From positions 1,302,001-1,366,000 of the forward strand of contig NZ_CP138333.2 in NCBI RefSeq assembly GCF_038561955.2: a stretch of 64,000 nucleotides of DNA, read 5' to 3'. This DNA is from Salinicoccus sp. Bachu38. Its GTDB lineage: Bacteria; Bacillota; Bacilli; Staphylococcales; Salinicoccaceae. Positions 45,863 to 54,826 of the stretch are shown piece after piece (the first letter of the stretch is position 1; every line of letters starts with the position of its first letter). A model generated the notes under the pieces. The model did no database searches. It worked only from the letters and a program-made list of their open reading frames with translations, and was not told the DNA's origin. The position numbers and the translations under genes were made by a program.

Positions 45863-46631
45863 TGACTATCTTCATCAGAACTTCAATCTGGGTACACTGG
45901 AGGAAGTCAGGCGGATTGTCATGGCCGGAAAGGTGCTCAACAACAACCAACCGGTCTACAAGCCTTCCGAAATCATTGATATCACGAAAGCCGATGTACG
46001 GTTCAAAAATATAAAACCCTATGTTTCAAGAGGCGGCATCAAGCTGGATCACGCTGTGAAATCTTTTGGGATGGAACTTTCGGGCAAAGTCGTGACCGAC
46101 ATCGGCAGCTCCACCGGCGGGTTTACAGATTGTGCCCTGCAGAAGGGGGCCATACATGTTTATGCAGTCGATGTCGGTACGAACCAGCTGGATTACAGGC
46201 TGCGTACCGATGACCGTGTAACCGTCATGGAGCAGACGAATTTCAAGGATACCGAATCATACGATTTCACCAGATTGCCCGACATATTCACGATAGATGT
46301 CTCATTCACCTCCATCGTTCCGATACTGCGTCATATCATCCAGCTGTTCGACCATGAATATGAAATTGTCGCCCTGATCAAACCCCAGTTCGAATCCTAC
46401 CTTGAGGAAAGGGAGGAGAGCGGAATCATCACATCCCGGGAAACGCATGAAAATGTAATCCAGCGCGTACTCGCCGAGTGTGAGGCCCTCGGGCTATCAG
46501 CGGCCGGTCTCGACCGGTCTCCCATTACGGGGACCAAAGGGAACACCGAGTACCTGCTTTACCTGAAATATGCCAAAGGAACCGAAACGTCCATAGAAGA
46601 AAAGGATATTCAGCATAGTGTTTATGGCTGA
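45840..46631 (+). CDS. tlyA: TlyA-family rRNA 2'-O-methyltransferase
   Basis: This 263-residue protein has an N-terminal S4 RNA-binding domain ([10 protein letters not shown] to [16 protein letters not shown]) and an FtsJ-like methyltransferase domain with [10 protein letters not shown] and the SAM motif [17 protein letters not shown]. It corresponds to Bacillus YqxC. In other bacteria TlyA methylates 16S and 23S rRNA; the target here is inferred. Start 45840 has GGAG upstream. Confidence 0.9.
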   Translation: MKKKSRIDDYLHQNFNLGTLEEVRRIVMAGKVLNNNQPVYKPSEIIDITKADVRFKNIKPYVSRGGIKLDHAVKSFGMELSGKVVTDIGSSTGGFTDCALQKGAIHVYAVDVGTNQLDYRLRTDDRVTVMEQTNFKDTESYDFTRLPDIFTIDVSFTSIVPILRHIIQLFDHEYEIVALIKPQFESYLEEREESGIITSRETHENVIQRVLAECEALGLSAAGLDRSPITGTKGNTEYLLYLKYAKGTETSIEEKDIQHSVYG

Positions 46632-46643
46632 TGTCCTTTTTTT
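46599..46643 (+). terminator. Terminator overlapping the tlyA 3' end
   Basis: AAAAGGATATTCAGC-ATA pairs imperfectly with TATGGCTGATGTCCTTTT, and T residues follow. The stop codon TGA (46629-46631) lies in the right arm. Confidence 0.7.
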
Positions 46644-46674
46644 ATGTTATACACATTCATTTTGTGATATTATA

Positions 46675-46688
46675 TGTATAAATATACA
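46675..46688. promoter_or_regulatory. ArgR-like palindrome upstream of argR
   Basis: TGTATA-AA-TATACA has perfect 6-bp arms and differs from the ARG-box core TGAATAAATATTCA at two symmetric bases. It lies 25 bases before argR, near the promoter, and may allow autoregulation. This is inferred. Confidence 0.45.
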
Positions 46689-46713
46689 AAAGGGGTACGC
46701 GAGGAGGACAACC

Positions 46714-47166
46714 ATGTCTAATAAATCAATTCGACAGATAAAGATCAGGGAAATCATTACCAACAGTAAGGTCGAGACACAGGAGGACCTGGTGGAACGG
46801 CTGAACGAATATAACTTCAATGTCACGCAGGCGACGGTATCCCGGGATATCAAGGAACTCCAGCTCATCAAAGTACCGACGCCGAGCGGCTCCTACGTCT
46901 ACAGCATGCCGAAGGACCGGAAGTTCCACCCCTTGGAAAAACTGGGCAGATATCTCATGGATAGCTTCGTAAAGCTGGATTATGCCGATAATCTACTGGT
47001 GTTAAAGACCTTGCCCGGAAATGCCCAGTCGATCGGTGCCATCATCGACCAGCTTGAATGGGAGGAAGTCGTCGGCACCATCTGCGGTGATGATACATGC
47101 CTGATGATATGCAGAAACGAAGAAGCACAGAAGGAAATCAGGGATCGGATATTCAATTTGATCTAA
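46714..47166 (+). CDS. argR: Arginine repressor ArgR/AhrC
   Basis: This 150-residue regulator represses arginine synthesis and activates catabolism when arginine is plentiful. The winged-helix domain has [19 protein letters not shown]. The C-terminal domain has the arginine-binding stretch [14 protein letters not shown] and [20 protein letters not shown] precedes the ATG at 46714. Likely targets in this window are argGH. It precedes recN, as in Bacillus. Confidence 0.94.
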   Translation: MSNKSIRQIKIREIITNSKVETQEDLVERLNEYNFNVTQATVSRDIKELQLIKVPTPSGSYVYSMPKDRKFHPLEKLGRYLMDSFVKLDYADNLLVLKTLPGNAQSIGAIIDQLEWEEVVGTICGDDTCLMICRNEEAQKEIRDRIFNLI

Positions 47167-47181
47167 ATTGGAGTGTTTAAT

Positions 47182-48855
47182 TTGCTCATACGTCTAAACA
47201 TTAAAAACCTGGCAGTCCTCAAGGATATAGAACTGGATTTCGACAGCGGACTCACTGTCATATCCGGTGAGTCCGGTGCCGGGAAATCGATGATCATCGA
47301 AGCAATCAGATACCTTTACGGAAAACGCGCGTCCGTCGAGGACATCCGTCATGAAACGGCGGGCGCCGTCATTGAAGGCGTCTTTGATTTCCCGGAATCG
47401 GAAAAGATGCAGGATCTGCTCGGGAAGAATGATATAGAGGAGGACGAACTCTACATCGTCAGAAGGGAAGTCATGCAGAATCGCAAGAGCATCATCAAGA
47501 TAAATTCCCATATGATCACACTTGGAGCCCTCAAGGAAATCATGAATGAAGTCGTCAGCATCCATTCCCAGTCCTCCCAGTCCGAAGCGCTCGAGCACAG
47601 CATGCATATACGGTATCTCGACCGCTATATCGATGTGAAGGATAGGGAGGCTTTCGGGAAATACCAGGAGAGCTTCGAGCGTTTCAAAGCGCTTGAAGCA
47701 AGAATCAGGGAACTTGAATACAAGGACAAAAACAGGGTCCAGCAGTTGCAGATGTACCAGCACCAGTACGAGGAACTTACAGCCATGGAACTGGTGGAGG
47801 GGGAGGAGGAGAAGCTCGAAGAGGAAATAAGCTACCTCGACAACTTTGAAAAGATCAACAATACGCTTTCCCTGATCCACGCGCAGCTCAGTTCCGAATA
47901 TGCACCGCAGACACTGCTCTATGACATCCATGGCCATATCGAAACACTGTCCAGCTACGACGAAAGCTATAGGGAGTTCGGCGACACGGTGCTTGAGGCT
48001 TACCATCTGCTGAATGAGCTGGACAGCAGGGTGGGGAGCGACCTGTCCACCCTCGACTACGATGAAGAAAGCCTCAACATGAAGCAGGCCCGCCTCTCGA
48101 GCCTCAACTCGTTGAAGCGCAAGTACAACAAGACATTGGATGAACTGATTGAATACCGTAGTATGCTGGCAGATGACATCGAACAGCTCGAGAACATCGC
48201 GCAGTCATTCGATGCTCTTGAAAAGGAAAAGGCGAAAATGCTGAAGCAGATGGAGCAGCATGCCAAGGACCTGCATGACTACAGGATTGAACAGAAGCAT
48301 TTCCTTGAAAACAGAATAAAGAAGGAGCTCCAGGATCTGGATATGCCTGAAGCGGACTTTGAAGTCAGCGTCAAGGAGACGACATTCGATTCACGGGGGT
48401 ATTCCGGTGTCGAATTCCTCATCTCCACCAATGCAGGAGAACCGCTCAAAGCCATGAACCGCATTGCTTCAGGCGGTGAAATCGCCCGGGTGATGCTCGC
48501 GCTGAGAACAATCTTTACGGAGTTCGATGCACAGAGCATGCTGATTCTGGATGAGATTGATACGGGCGTAAGCGGCTTCGTGGCGACACGGATGGCCGAG
48601 AAGATGCAGCTTTTGTCCAAGACACGGCAGGTCATTTCAATCTCCCATCTGCCCCAGGCAGCAGCGCTCGCGGATCATCACCTGTATGTATCCAAGGAGA
48701 CGGCCGACCAGCGGACAGCATCAAGCGCCACCTATCTCGACGCTGATGATCATGTCTATGAGATTGCCAGGATGCTCAGCGGGTCCGATATTACAGATGC
48801 AGCACTGGAAAACGCGAAGACATTGATAGCAGCAAAGAATAAAGAGACGAATTGA
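47182..48855 (+). CDS. recN: DNA repair protein RecN
   Basis: This 557-residue SMC-like ATPase acts early in double-strand break repair. Walker A is SGESGAGKSMIIEA near the N-terminus, two coiled-coil arms follow (about 150-210 and 280-360), and the C-terminal part has the signature ASGGEIARVMLALR, Walker B SMLILDEIDTGVSG and SISHLPQAAALADHH. I choose TTG 47182 because GGAG at 47170-47173 is eight bases away; GTG 47173 overlaps that site. No sporulation genes follow, unlike Bacillus. Confidence 0.95.
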   Translation: MLIRLNIKNLAVLKDIELDFDSGLTVISGESGAGKSMIIEAIRYLYGKRASVEDIRHETAGAVIEGVFDFPESEKMQDLLGKNDIEEDELYIVRREVMQNRKSIIKINSHMITLGALKEIMNEVVSIHSQSSQSEALEHSMHIRYLDRYIDVKDREAFGKYQESFERFKALEARIRELEYKDKNRVQQLQMYQHQYEELTAMELVEGEEEKLEEEISYLDNFEKINNTLSLIHAQLSSEYAPQTLLYDIHGHIETLSSYDESYREFGDTVLEAYHLLNELDSRVGSDLSTLDYDEESLNMKQARLSSLNSLKRKYNKTLDELIEYRSMLADDIEQLENIAQSFDALEKEKAKMLKQMEQHAKDLHDYRIEQKHFLENRIKKELQDLDMPEADFEVSVKETTFDSRGYSGVEFLISTNAGEPLKAMNRIASGGEIARVMLALRTIFTEFDAQSMLILDEIDTGVSGFVATRMAEKMQLLSKTRQVISISHLPQAAALADHHLYVSKETADQRTASSATYLDADDHVYEIARMLSGSDITDAALENAKTLIAAKNKETN

Positions 48856-48876
48856 TCACAATTCGTCTCTTTATTC
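48837..48876. terminator. Bidirectional terminator between recN and the DUF2627 gene
   Basis: GAATAAAGAGACGAATTG (48837-48854) pairs perfectly over 18 bases with 48859-48876 around ATCA. It contains the recN TGA stop and the minus-strand TAA stop. Confidence 0.9.
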
Positions 48877-49137
48877 TTTATCCTCGTCTTTCAATTGTCT
48901 GGACTTTTCCAGGAATCGTTCCTGGACCCTTTTCTGACGCTGTTCCCGATGCAGTATATATCCACCGATGAACCAGACGCCAAGCACCGTCAGAACCAGT
49001 CCGATGACGAACTGTACCACTGTAAGAGTGAACGGATCGTTGACAATGCCGAAAATACTGTCCCTCATATATTTGATGCCCAGTCCTGCCAGAAATACCG
49101 GTATGACCAGTATGACGAGCGCAATCACCTTCTGCAT
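48871..49137 (-). CDS. Small membrane protein, DUF2627 (YqzF-like)
   Basis: This 88-residue protein begins MQKVIALVILVIPVFLAGLG, has two membrane helices and a charged tail (HREQRQKRVQERFLEKSRQ). Bacillus YqzF, of the DUF2627 family, is the positional match beside the bkd operon. ATG 49137 follows AGGGTGA on the minus strand; the longer frame lacks a ribosome site. Function is unknown. Confidence 0.75.
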   Translation of the reverse strand: MQKVIALVILVIPVFLAGLGIKYMRDSIFGIVNDPFTLTVVQFVIGLVLTVLGVWFIGGYILHREQRQKRVQERFLEKSRQLKDEDKE

Positions 49138-49213
49138 GAAAATCACCCTGAATATTTGTATATCCCCATTATAACCCATGTAGAATGAGTAATAAAACAA
49201 ATGATTTTTTGAC

Positions 49214-49228
49214 AACCTTCTGAATATT
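49214..49228. promoter_or_regulatory. Candidate CodY box upstream of the bkd operon
   Basis: AACCTTCTGAATATT matches the CodY consensus AATTTTCWGAAAATT at 12 of 15 positions, counted by eye. It lies 72 bases before ptb. CodY represses branched-chain amino acid genes in Gram-positive bacteria, so the link is plausible. A TATAAT at 49270-49275 may be the operon -10 element. Confidence 0.5.
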
Positions 49229-49299
49229 CCATGTTTGGTTAAAATCCTGCAAATTGGTATGTGAATATGTATAATAAAAACTGTAGGGGAGGTAGAATC

Positions 49300-50199
49300 A
49301 TGAAGTTTGATGAAATTTTCATAGGGGATAAAAATAAAATGACAGCGCTTTCAGTATGCCGGGCGGCCGACCGTGAAGTGCTAAAACCCCTTATCCGCAT
49401 AATTGAAGAAAAAGGGATAGTATGTCATCTTGTAGATGACCGGGAGAAATTGAAATCCATGCTGCATTCGTTCGAAGCCGACCATATGATCGATCAGGAA
49501 ATCAAGATCCATCATGCCGCGGATGACAATGAGGCAGCCGCCGTCTCACTTGGGCTCATCACTTCGGGAGAAGCGAATGTCCTGATGAAGGGGCTGATTC
49601 CAACTTCCATTCTATTGAAGGAAGTGCTGAAGAAGGATTATGGACTGATACATAACCGCCTGCTCAGCCATCTGGCATTGTTCGATATGCCAAATTATCA
49701 CAAAGCTGTCTTTCTGAGTGATGCGGGCATGAATATTGCACCGTCTCTCGAACAGAAGAGGCAGATCGTCGACAATGCACTGGCTTGTGCGCATGGACTT
49801 GGGGTCAGGCGTCCGAAAGTGGCGCTTCTGTCTGCAGTGGACAAAGTCACCGATAAGATGCCTTCGACCATTGAAGCAGACATGCTTGCACATTCAGATG
49901 CCAAAAACTATGAATTTGATAGTACAATAGAGGGACCACTGCAATTCGATGTGGCAATATCAGAAGACGCGGCCCGGCATAAAGGCATTTCGTCCGAGGT
50001 CGCTGGGGATGTGGACATACTGATTGCACCGAATATCGAAGCGGGGAACATCCTCTACAAATCACTGGTCTACTCTGCAGGAGCGAGTGTCGCTTCCGTC
50101 ATTACCGGGGCCAAGGTGCCCATCGTACTGACATCAAGGGCAGACAGTGCCGAAGACAGATATAATTCCATAAACCTGGCAATGATGATTTCCAAATAA
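49300..50199 (+). CDS. ptb: Phosphate butyryltransferase
   Basis: This 299-residue acyltransferase swaps CoA for phosphate on branched acyl-CoA. It has the phosphotransacetylase-family fold with GEANVLMKGLIPTSILLKEVL, FLSDAGMNIAPSLEQK, VEGPLQFDVAIS-like (here STIEGPLQFDVAIS) and a late ASVASVITGAKVPIVLTSRADS. The ATG at 49300 follows GGGGAGG. It is first in the bkd operon. Acting with buk it can recycle acyl-CoA to acid plus ATP. Confidence 0.92.
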   Translation: MKFDEIFIGDKNKMTALSVCRAADREVLKPLIRIIEEKGIVCHLVDDREKLKSMLHSFEADHMIDQEIKIHHAADDNEAAAVSLGLITSGEANVLMKGLIPTSILLKEVLKKDYGLIHNRLLSHLALFDMPNYHKAVFLSDAGMNIAPSLEQKRQIVDNALACAHGLGVRRPKVALLSAVDKVTDKMPSTIEADMLAHSDAKNYEFDSTIEGPLQFDVAISEDAARHKGISSEVAGDVDILIAPNIEAGNILYKSLVYSAGASVASVITGAKVPIVLTSRADSAEDRYNSINLAMMISK

Positions 50200-50218
50200 A
50201 TTATTGGAGTGATAATGA

Positions 50219-51313
50219 ATGATATTTGAAAAGATGGAGCAATACGACTACGAGCAGCTGATTTTCTGCCACGATGAAACAAGCGGACTGAAAGCAATCA
50301 TCTGTATCCATGACACTACGCTTGGACCCGCACTGGGCGGCTGCAGAATGTGGAAATATGACACTGAAGAAGAAGCTATAGAAGACGTATTGCGCCTGGC
50401 CAAAGGCATGACCTACAAGAATGCTGCTGCAGGGCTCAACCTCGGGGGTGGAAAGACAGTCGTCATCGGGGACGCTGAGAAAGACAAATCCGAAGCCTTC
50501 TTCAGGGCGTTGGGCAGATATGTCAACAGCCTGGGGGGCAGGTACATCACAGCTGAGGACGTAGGCACTACAGTCAATGATATGGACCTCATCTACCAGG
50601 AGACGCCATATGTATGCGGCATCAGCGAGTCATACGGTTCCGGGGGCAACCCGAGTCCGATGACGGCCTACGGTGTATACATGGCGATGAAGCGCACGGC
50701 GAAAGAAGCTTTTGATGATGATTCACTCGAAGGCAGAACAATCGCCGTCCAGGGGGTCGGAAACGTTTCATACAGCCTCTGCAAGCATCTGCATGAAGAA
50801 GGGGCCAAACTGATCGTCACGGACATCAATAGTGATTCCATCGAACGGGCCGTGAATGACTTCGGAGCCGAAGCGGTGGGCATAGAGGATATCTATTCAG
50901 TCGATGCGGACATTTTTGCACCATGTGCCCTCGGGGGCATCCTGAATGACGATACCATCCCCGAACTCAAGGTGAAGGCCGTGTGCGGCAGCGCCAACAA
51001 CCAGCTGCTGGACAGCGACAAGCACGGGAGCCTCCTCGAGGAGCGCGGTATCGTCTATGCACCGGACTATGTAGTGAACTGCGGAGGTGTCATCAATGTG
51101 GCGGACGAGCTCCAGGGATATAATGCAGAGCGTGCGAAAAGCAAAGTGAAGGAAATATACAACCAGATGGATAAGATCTTCTCAATTGCGAAACGCGATG
51201 GCGTTACCCCGACTGTCGCAGCAGACCGCCTCGCCGAAGAACGCATCGACAGCATGATGCGCGTCAGAAGCACTTTCTCACTAAATGAAGTGACAACACT
51301 CGGCAGGAGGTAG
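50219..51313 (+). CDS. bcd: Leucine dehydrogenase
   Basis: This 364-residue NAD-dependent enzyme deaminates leucine, valine and isoleucine to keto acids. The substrate-binding site is [11 protein letters not shown], the catalytic lysine lies in [10 protein letters not shown], and the Rossmann motif is [19 protein letters not shown] lies before the ATG. It supplies substrate for the bkd complex encoded downstream. Confidence 0.94.
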   Translation: MIFEKMEQYDYEQLIFCHDETSGLKAIICIHDTTLGPALGGCRMWKYDTEEEAIEDVLRLAKGMTYKNAAAGLNLGGGKTVVIGDAEKDKSEAFFRALGRYVNSLGGRYITAEDVGTTVNDMDLIYQETPYVCGISESYGSGGNPSPMTAYGVYMAMKRTAKEAFDDDSLEGRTIAVQGVGNVSYSLCKHLHEEGAKLIVTDINSDSIERAVNDFGAEAVGIEDIYSVDADIFAPCALGGILNDDTIPELKVKAVCGSANNQLLDSDKHGSLLEERGIVYAPDYVVNCGGVINVADELQGYNAERAKSKVKEIYNQMDKIFSIAKRDGVTPTVAADRLAEERIDSMMRVRSTFSLNEVTTLGRR

Positions 51314-51322
51314 GTGCCACCC

Positions 51323-52387
51323 ATGCGATACACCATCCTTGTAGTCAACCTCGGAGGGACATCCACCAAAGTTGCATTATATGAGAACACTGAAAGCTTT
51401 GTACATGAAACAATGAGACATCCGACTGATGAAATCGTCAGACCTCTGGATGAGCAGATAGACTTCAGGCTTGAAGCAATCAGGGGTTTTCTCACAAGAA
51501 ACGGCATCGACCCCGGGTCCATCGATATGGTCAGCGCCCGTGGAGGACTCCTGAAGCCGATAAAGGGCGGGACATATGATATAAATGACAAGATGGTCGA
51601 GGACCTGGAGACGAACAGATATGGCAAGCATGCTTCCAATCTGAGCGGCGTCATTGCAGACAGATTCCGCGAAAAATATGGGTGCAGAGCGGTCATCACT
51701 GATCCGGTGGTCGTGGACGAACTGGTTGAGGAAGTGCGCCTTACCGGGCTCAGGGACATCGAAAGGAAGTCTGTCTTCCATGCACTCAACCAGAAGGCTA
51801 TCGCACGCAAATATGCTGCGTCCATCGGAAAAAGCTACTCTGATGTCAATGTCATCGTCTCTCATATGGGGGGCGGCATTACCATCGGGGCGCACAAAAA
51901 AGGCAGGGTCGTCGATGTGAATGACGGCCTCTCCGGCGAAGGGCCGATGAGTCCAACCCGTACAGGTTCCCTGCCCAACGGCGGTCTCGCGAGATTCATC
52001 ATCGAGAACAACCTGGATTATGACAGCATCTACGAAATATTGACTAAAGAGGGCGGGTTCATTTCACTTGCAGGCACCCAGGACGCCCTTGAACTTGAAA
52101 AGCGCGCAGCCTCTGGAGACGAAGCGACCCAGAAAATCTTCAGAGCGCTTGCCGCCCAGATTGCGAAGGAGATCGGCTCCCGTTCTGCCATGCTGGAAGG
52201 GCAGGTGGATCAGATCATATTTACCGGGGGGCTGGCCCACAGCAAGTATCTCATCGACCTCGTCAGACCCTATATTTCATTCATTGCGCCCGTCTCGGTC
52301 TTCCCTGGGGAAGAAGAGATGCAGGCGCTGGCAGAAGGGGCGTACCGTGTTCTGACAGGCAGGGAAGAAATGAAAACCTATATGTAG
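51323..52387 (+). CDS. buk: Butyrate kinase
   Basis: This 354-residue ASKHA-fold kinase makes ATP from butyryl or branched acyl phosphates. Landmarks are NLGGTSTKVALYE, VSARGGLLKPIKGG, HMGGGITIGAHKKGRVVDVNDGL and IIFTGGLAHS. ATG 51323 is preferred over GTG 51314, since TAGGTG at 51311-51316 spaces correctly. It sits between bcd and lpdV, as in Bacillus. Confidence 0.94.
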   Translation: MRYTILVVNLGGTSTKVALYENTESFVHETMRHPTDEIVRPLDEQIDFRLEAIRGFLTRNGIDPGSIDMVSARGGLLKPIKGGTYDINDKMVEDLETNRYGKHASNLSGVIADRFREKYGCRAVITDPVVVDELVEEVRLTGLRDIERKSVFHALNQKAIARKYAASIGKSYSDVNVIVSHMGGGITIGAHKKGRVVDVNDGLSGEGPMSPTRTGSLPNGGLARFIIENNLDYDSIYEILTKEGGFISLAGTQDALELEKRAASGDEATQKIFRALAAQIAKEIGSRSAMLEGQVDQIIFTGGLAHSKYLIDLVRPYISFIAPVSVFPGEEEMQALAEGAYRVLTGREEMKTYM

Positions 52388-52398
52388 GAGTGGATATA

Positions 52399-53817
52399 AT
52401 GGCATACGAATACGACCTGGTCATACTGGGTGGCGGAACTGCCGGCTATGTTGCAGCCATCAAGGCGGGACAGGCCGGCCTGAGGACGGCAATCGTCGAA
52501 AAGGAGAAGCTTGGAGGGACATGTCTCCATAAAGGGTGCATACCGACAAAGAGCATGCTCAAATCCGCAGAGGTGGCCAATACCATGAAACATGCCGACA
52601 TTTTCGGAATTGGAGCGGTGGAACCCGAAATTGACATGACGAAGATACAGGAGCGAAAGCGGGATGTGGTGGACCAGATGTACAATGGGGTCAAACATCT
52701 CATGAAAAAGCACAAGGTCGATGTCTTCAACGGACATGGCCGCATACTCGGCCCCTCCATATTTTCACCGATGGCAGGCACGGTCGCGGTCGAACATCCG
52801 GAGGATGAAGAAGCGGAAAGTGAAATCCTCATCAACCAGCATGTAATGATTGCCACAGGATCCCATCCGCGTCCCTTGCCCTTCCTCCCGTTCGACGGCA
52901 ATCTCGTACTTTCAAGCGATGACATGATGACGCTCGATCACGTCCCTTCCAGGATGGCAATCATCGGGGGTGGAGTGATCGGTCTTGAATTTGCGAGCAT
53001 ACTGACGGATCTCGGTGCGCATGTCACCGTGGTCGAAGCAGGCAGCCAGATCATCCCCCACGAGGACAAGGATGTTGCAGGGGCACTGAAAAAAGCGCTC
53101 GAAGCCCAAGGCGTCGTCTTCAAGATCGGCATTGCCCTGGACGAAGAGCGTATCAAAAAGGATGAAAGTACCATCACACTTCAGTTCGATGAAGGAGAGG
53201 AGACTTTTGACAAGGCTCTGATTGCCATCGGCCGGGCCCCGAATACTGAAGATCTCGGACTTGGCAATACGAAGATACAGCTTGATGGCGGATATATCTC
53301 CACCAACGCGTACTACCAGACAAAAGACGCAAACATCTATGCTGTAGGTGACGTCATCGGCAACATGCAGCTGGCCCATGTGGCTACGAAAGAGGCGGTC
53401 ACTGCAGTCGAACATATGGCGGAGCATCGACCATACACCCTCGACTACAATGCTGTACCAAGATGCATCTATACCCATCCTGAAGTGGCTTCGATCGGCA
53501 TGACCGAACAGATATTGAAAGAGAAAGGTATGGAATATTCCATACATAAAGTGCCATTTGCAGCGGTCGGAAAAGCGGTAATTTCCCATGGGGACAAAGG
53601 ATTTGGTAAAATACTTGTAGAACCGGAAACAAAGGATATACTCGGCCTCTCCCTCGTAGGCCCCGGAGCCACCGAATTGATCAACGAAGCGGCTCTGGCC
53701 AAATTTCTCGATGCATCAGCACTTGAAATCGGCAGCGCCATCCATGCCCATCCCTCCATAGGGGAAGTATTGATGGAGCTCGGCCTTGATGCAGAAGGAA
53801 TCGGTATCCATGTATAA
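52399..53817 (+). CDS. lpdV: Dihydrolipoyl dehydrogenase (E3) of the branched-chain complex
   Basis: This 472-residue flavoprotein reoxidises the lipoyl arm of E2. The FAD motif is LGGGTAGYVAA, the redox disulfide is in GGTCLHKGCIPTKS, the NAD motif is IIGGGVIGLEFAS, and the C-terminal active-site pair is in IHAHPSIGEV. ATG 52399 has AGGAG eight bases upstream. Position in the bkd operon makes it the dedicated E3. Confidence 0.95.
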   Translation: MAYEYDLVILGGGTAGYVAAIKAGQAGLRTAIVEKEKLGGTCLHKGCIPTKSMLKSAEVANTMKHADIFGIGAVEPEIDMTKIQERKRDVVDQMYNGVKHLMKKHKVDVFNGHGRILGPSIFSPMAGTVAVEHPEDEEAESEILINQHVMIATGSHPRPLPFLPFDGNLVLSSDDMMTLDHVPSRMAIIGGGVIGLEFASILTDLGAHVTVVEAGSQIIPHEDKDVAGALKKALEAQGVVFKIGIALDEERIKKDESTITLQFDEGEETFDKALIAIGRAPNTEDLGLGNTKIQLDGGYISTNAYYQTKDANIYAVGDVIGNMQLAHVATKEAVTAVEHMAEHRPYTLDYNAVPRCIYTHPEVASIGMTEQILKEKGMEYSIHKVPFAAVGKAVISHGDKGFGKILVEPETKDILGLSLVGPGATELINEAALAKFLDASALEIGSAIHAHPSIGEVLMELGLDAEGIGIHV

Positions 53818-53830
53818 GGAGGACACTACA

Positions 53831-54826
53831 TTGTTGGATTATAAAGAAGAAGGCCTCGAACCCGAGGACCTGAAGGAAATGTATCGTACGATGCATCTTG
53901 CAAGAAAACTTGATGAACGGATGTGGCTGCTCAACCGTGCCGGAAAACTGCCGTTCGTCATTTCCTGCCAGGGGCAGGAGGCGACACAGGTCGGCGCTGG
54001 ATATGCGCTTGACCGCGACGTGGACATCATCAGCCCATACTATAGGGACCTTGCGCTCGTTACGCATTTTGGCATGACAGCAGAGGAGACGATGCTGTCC
54101 GCTTTTGCCAAGAAGGGTGATGTTTCAAGCGGCGGAAAGCAGATGCCCTCGCACTTCAGTAAAAAATCCTGCAACATCATGACACAGGGCTCCAGTGTAA
54201 CAACACAGCTCCTGCATGCAGTCGGTGCAAGCTTCAAGTTCAAGATGGACGATGAGAAGCGGGTGGCTCTGACAACGCTCGGGGAAGGCTCTTCGAACCA
54301 GGGGGACTTCCACGAAGGTCTGAATTTTGTCGGTGTGCATGACCTGCCCTTCATATGCATCATCGAAAACAATGATTACGCAATCAGCGTACCCCGCGAG
54401 CTCCAGTATGGTGCGGAAAAGCTATCAGACCGGGCGCTCGGATACGGCATGCATGGCGAGCATATAGATGGAAATGACCCGATAGCAGTATACAAGGCTG
54501 TCAAGGAAGCAAGGCAACGCGCAGTCAATGGAGAAGGCGGCACGCTCATCGAAGCGATGTCCACACGACTGACCGCCCATTCTTCCGACGATGATGACAG
54601 CTACCGGGAGAAGGAAGAACGTGAAACCATGAAGGAATCGGATTGTCTGATCAAATTCAGATCCTATATTCTGGAGCACGGTGTTGCAGACGAGGCATGG
54701 TTCGAAGCACTGGAAAAAGAAGCCAAAGCAGTCATCACCGATGCGACAAAGGCAGCTGAAAAAGCGCCTTATCCGGATCCCGAGGAAGCCCTGACGCATG
54801 TGTATGAGGAGGTTCAGCATGGCTAA
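53831..54826 (+). CDS. bkdAA: Branched-chain 2-oxoacid dehydrogenase E1 alpha
   Basis: This 331-residue subunit decarboxylates branched keto acids with ThDP. Landmarks are SCQGQEATQVGAGYAL, PYYRDLALV, the phosphorylation-loop-like region SGGKQMPSHF and the ThDP motif LGEGSSNQGDFHEGLNF to IENNDYAIS. TTG 53831 is chosen because AAGGAGG lies eight bases upstream; an ATG at 53810 is within that ribosome site and less likely. It overlaps bkdAB by eight bases. Confidence 0.93.
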   Translation: MLDYKEEGLEPEDLKEMYRTMHLARKLDERMWLLNRAGKLPFVISCQGQEATQVGAGYALDRDVDIISPYYRDLALVTHFGMTAEETMLSAFAKKGDVSSGGKQMPSHFSKKSCNIMTQGSSVTTQLLHAVGASFKFKMDDEKRVALTTLGEGSSNQGDFHEGLNFVGVHDLPFICIIENNDYAISVPRELQYGAEKLSDRALGYGMHGEHIDGNDPIAVYKAVKEARQRAVNGEGGTLIEAMSTRLTAHSSDDDDSYREKEERETMKESDCLIKFRSYILEHGVADEAWFEALEKEAKAVITDATKAAEKAPYPDPEEALTHVYEEVQHG

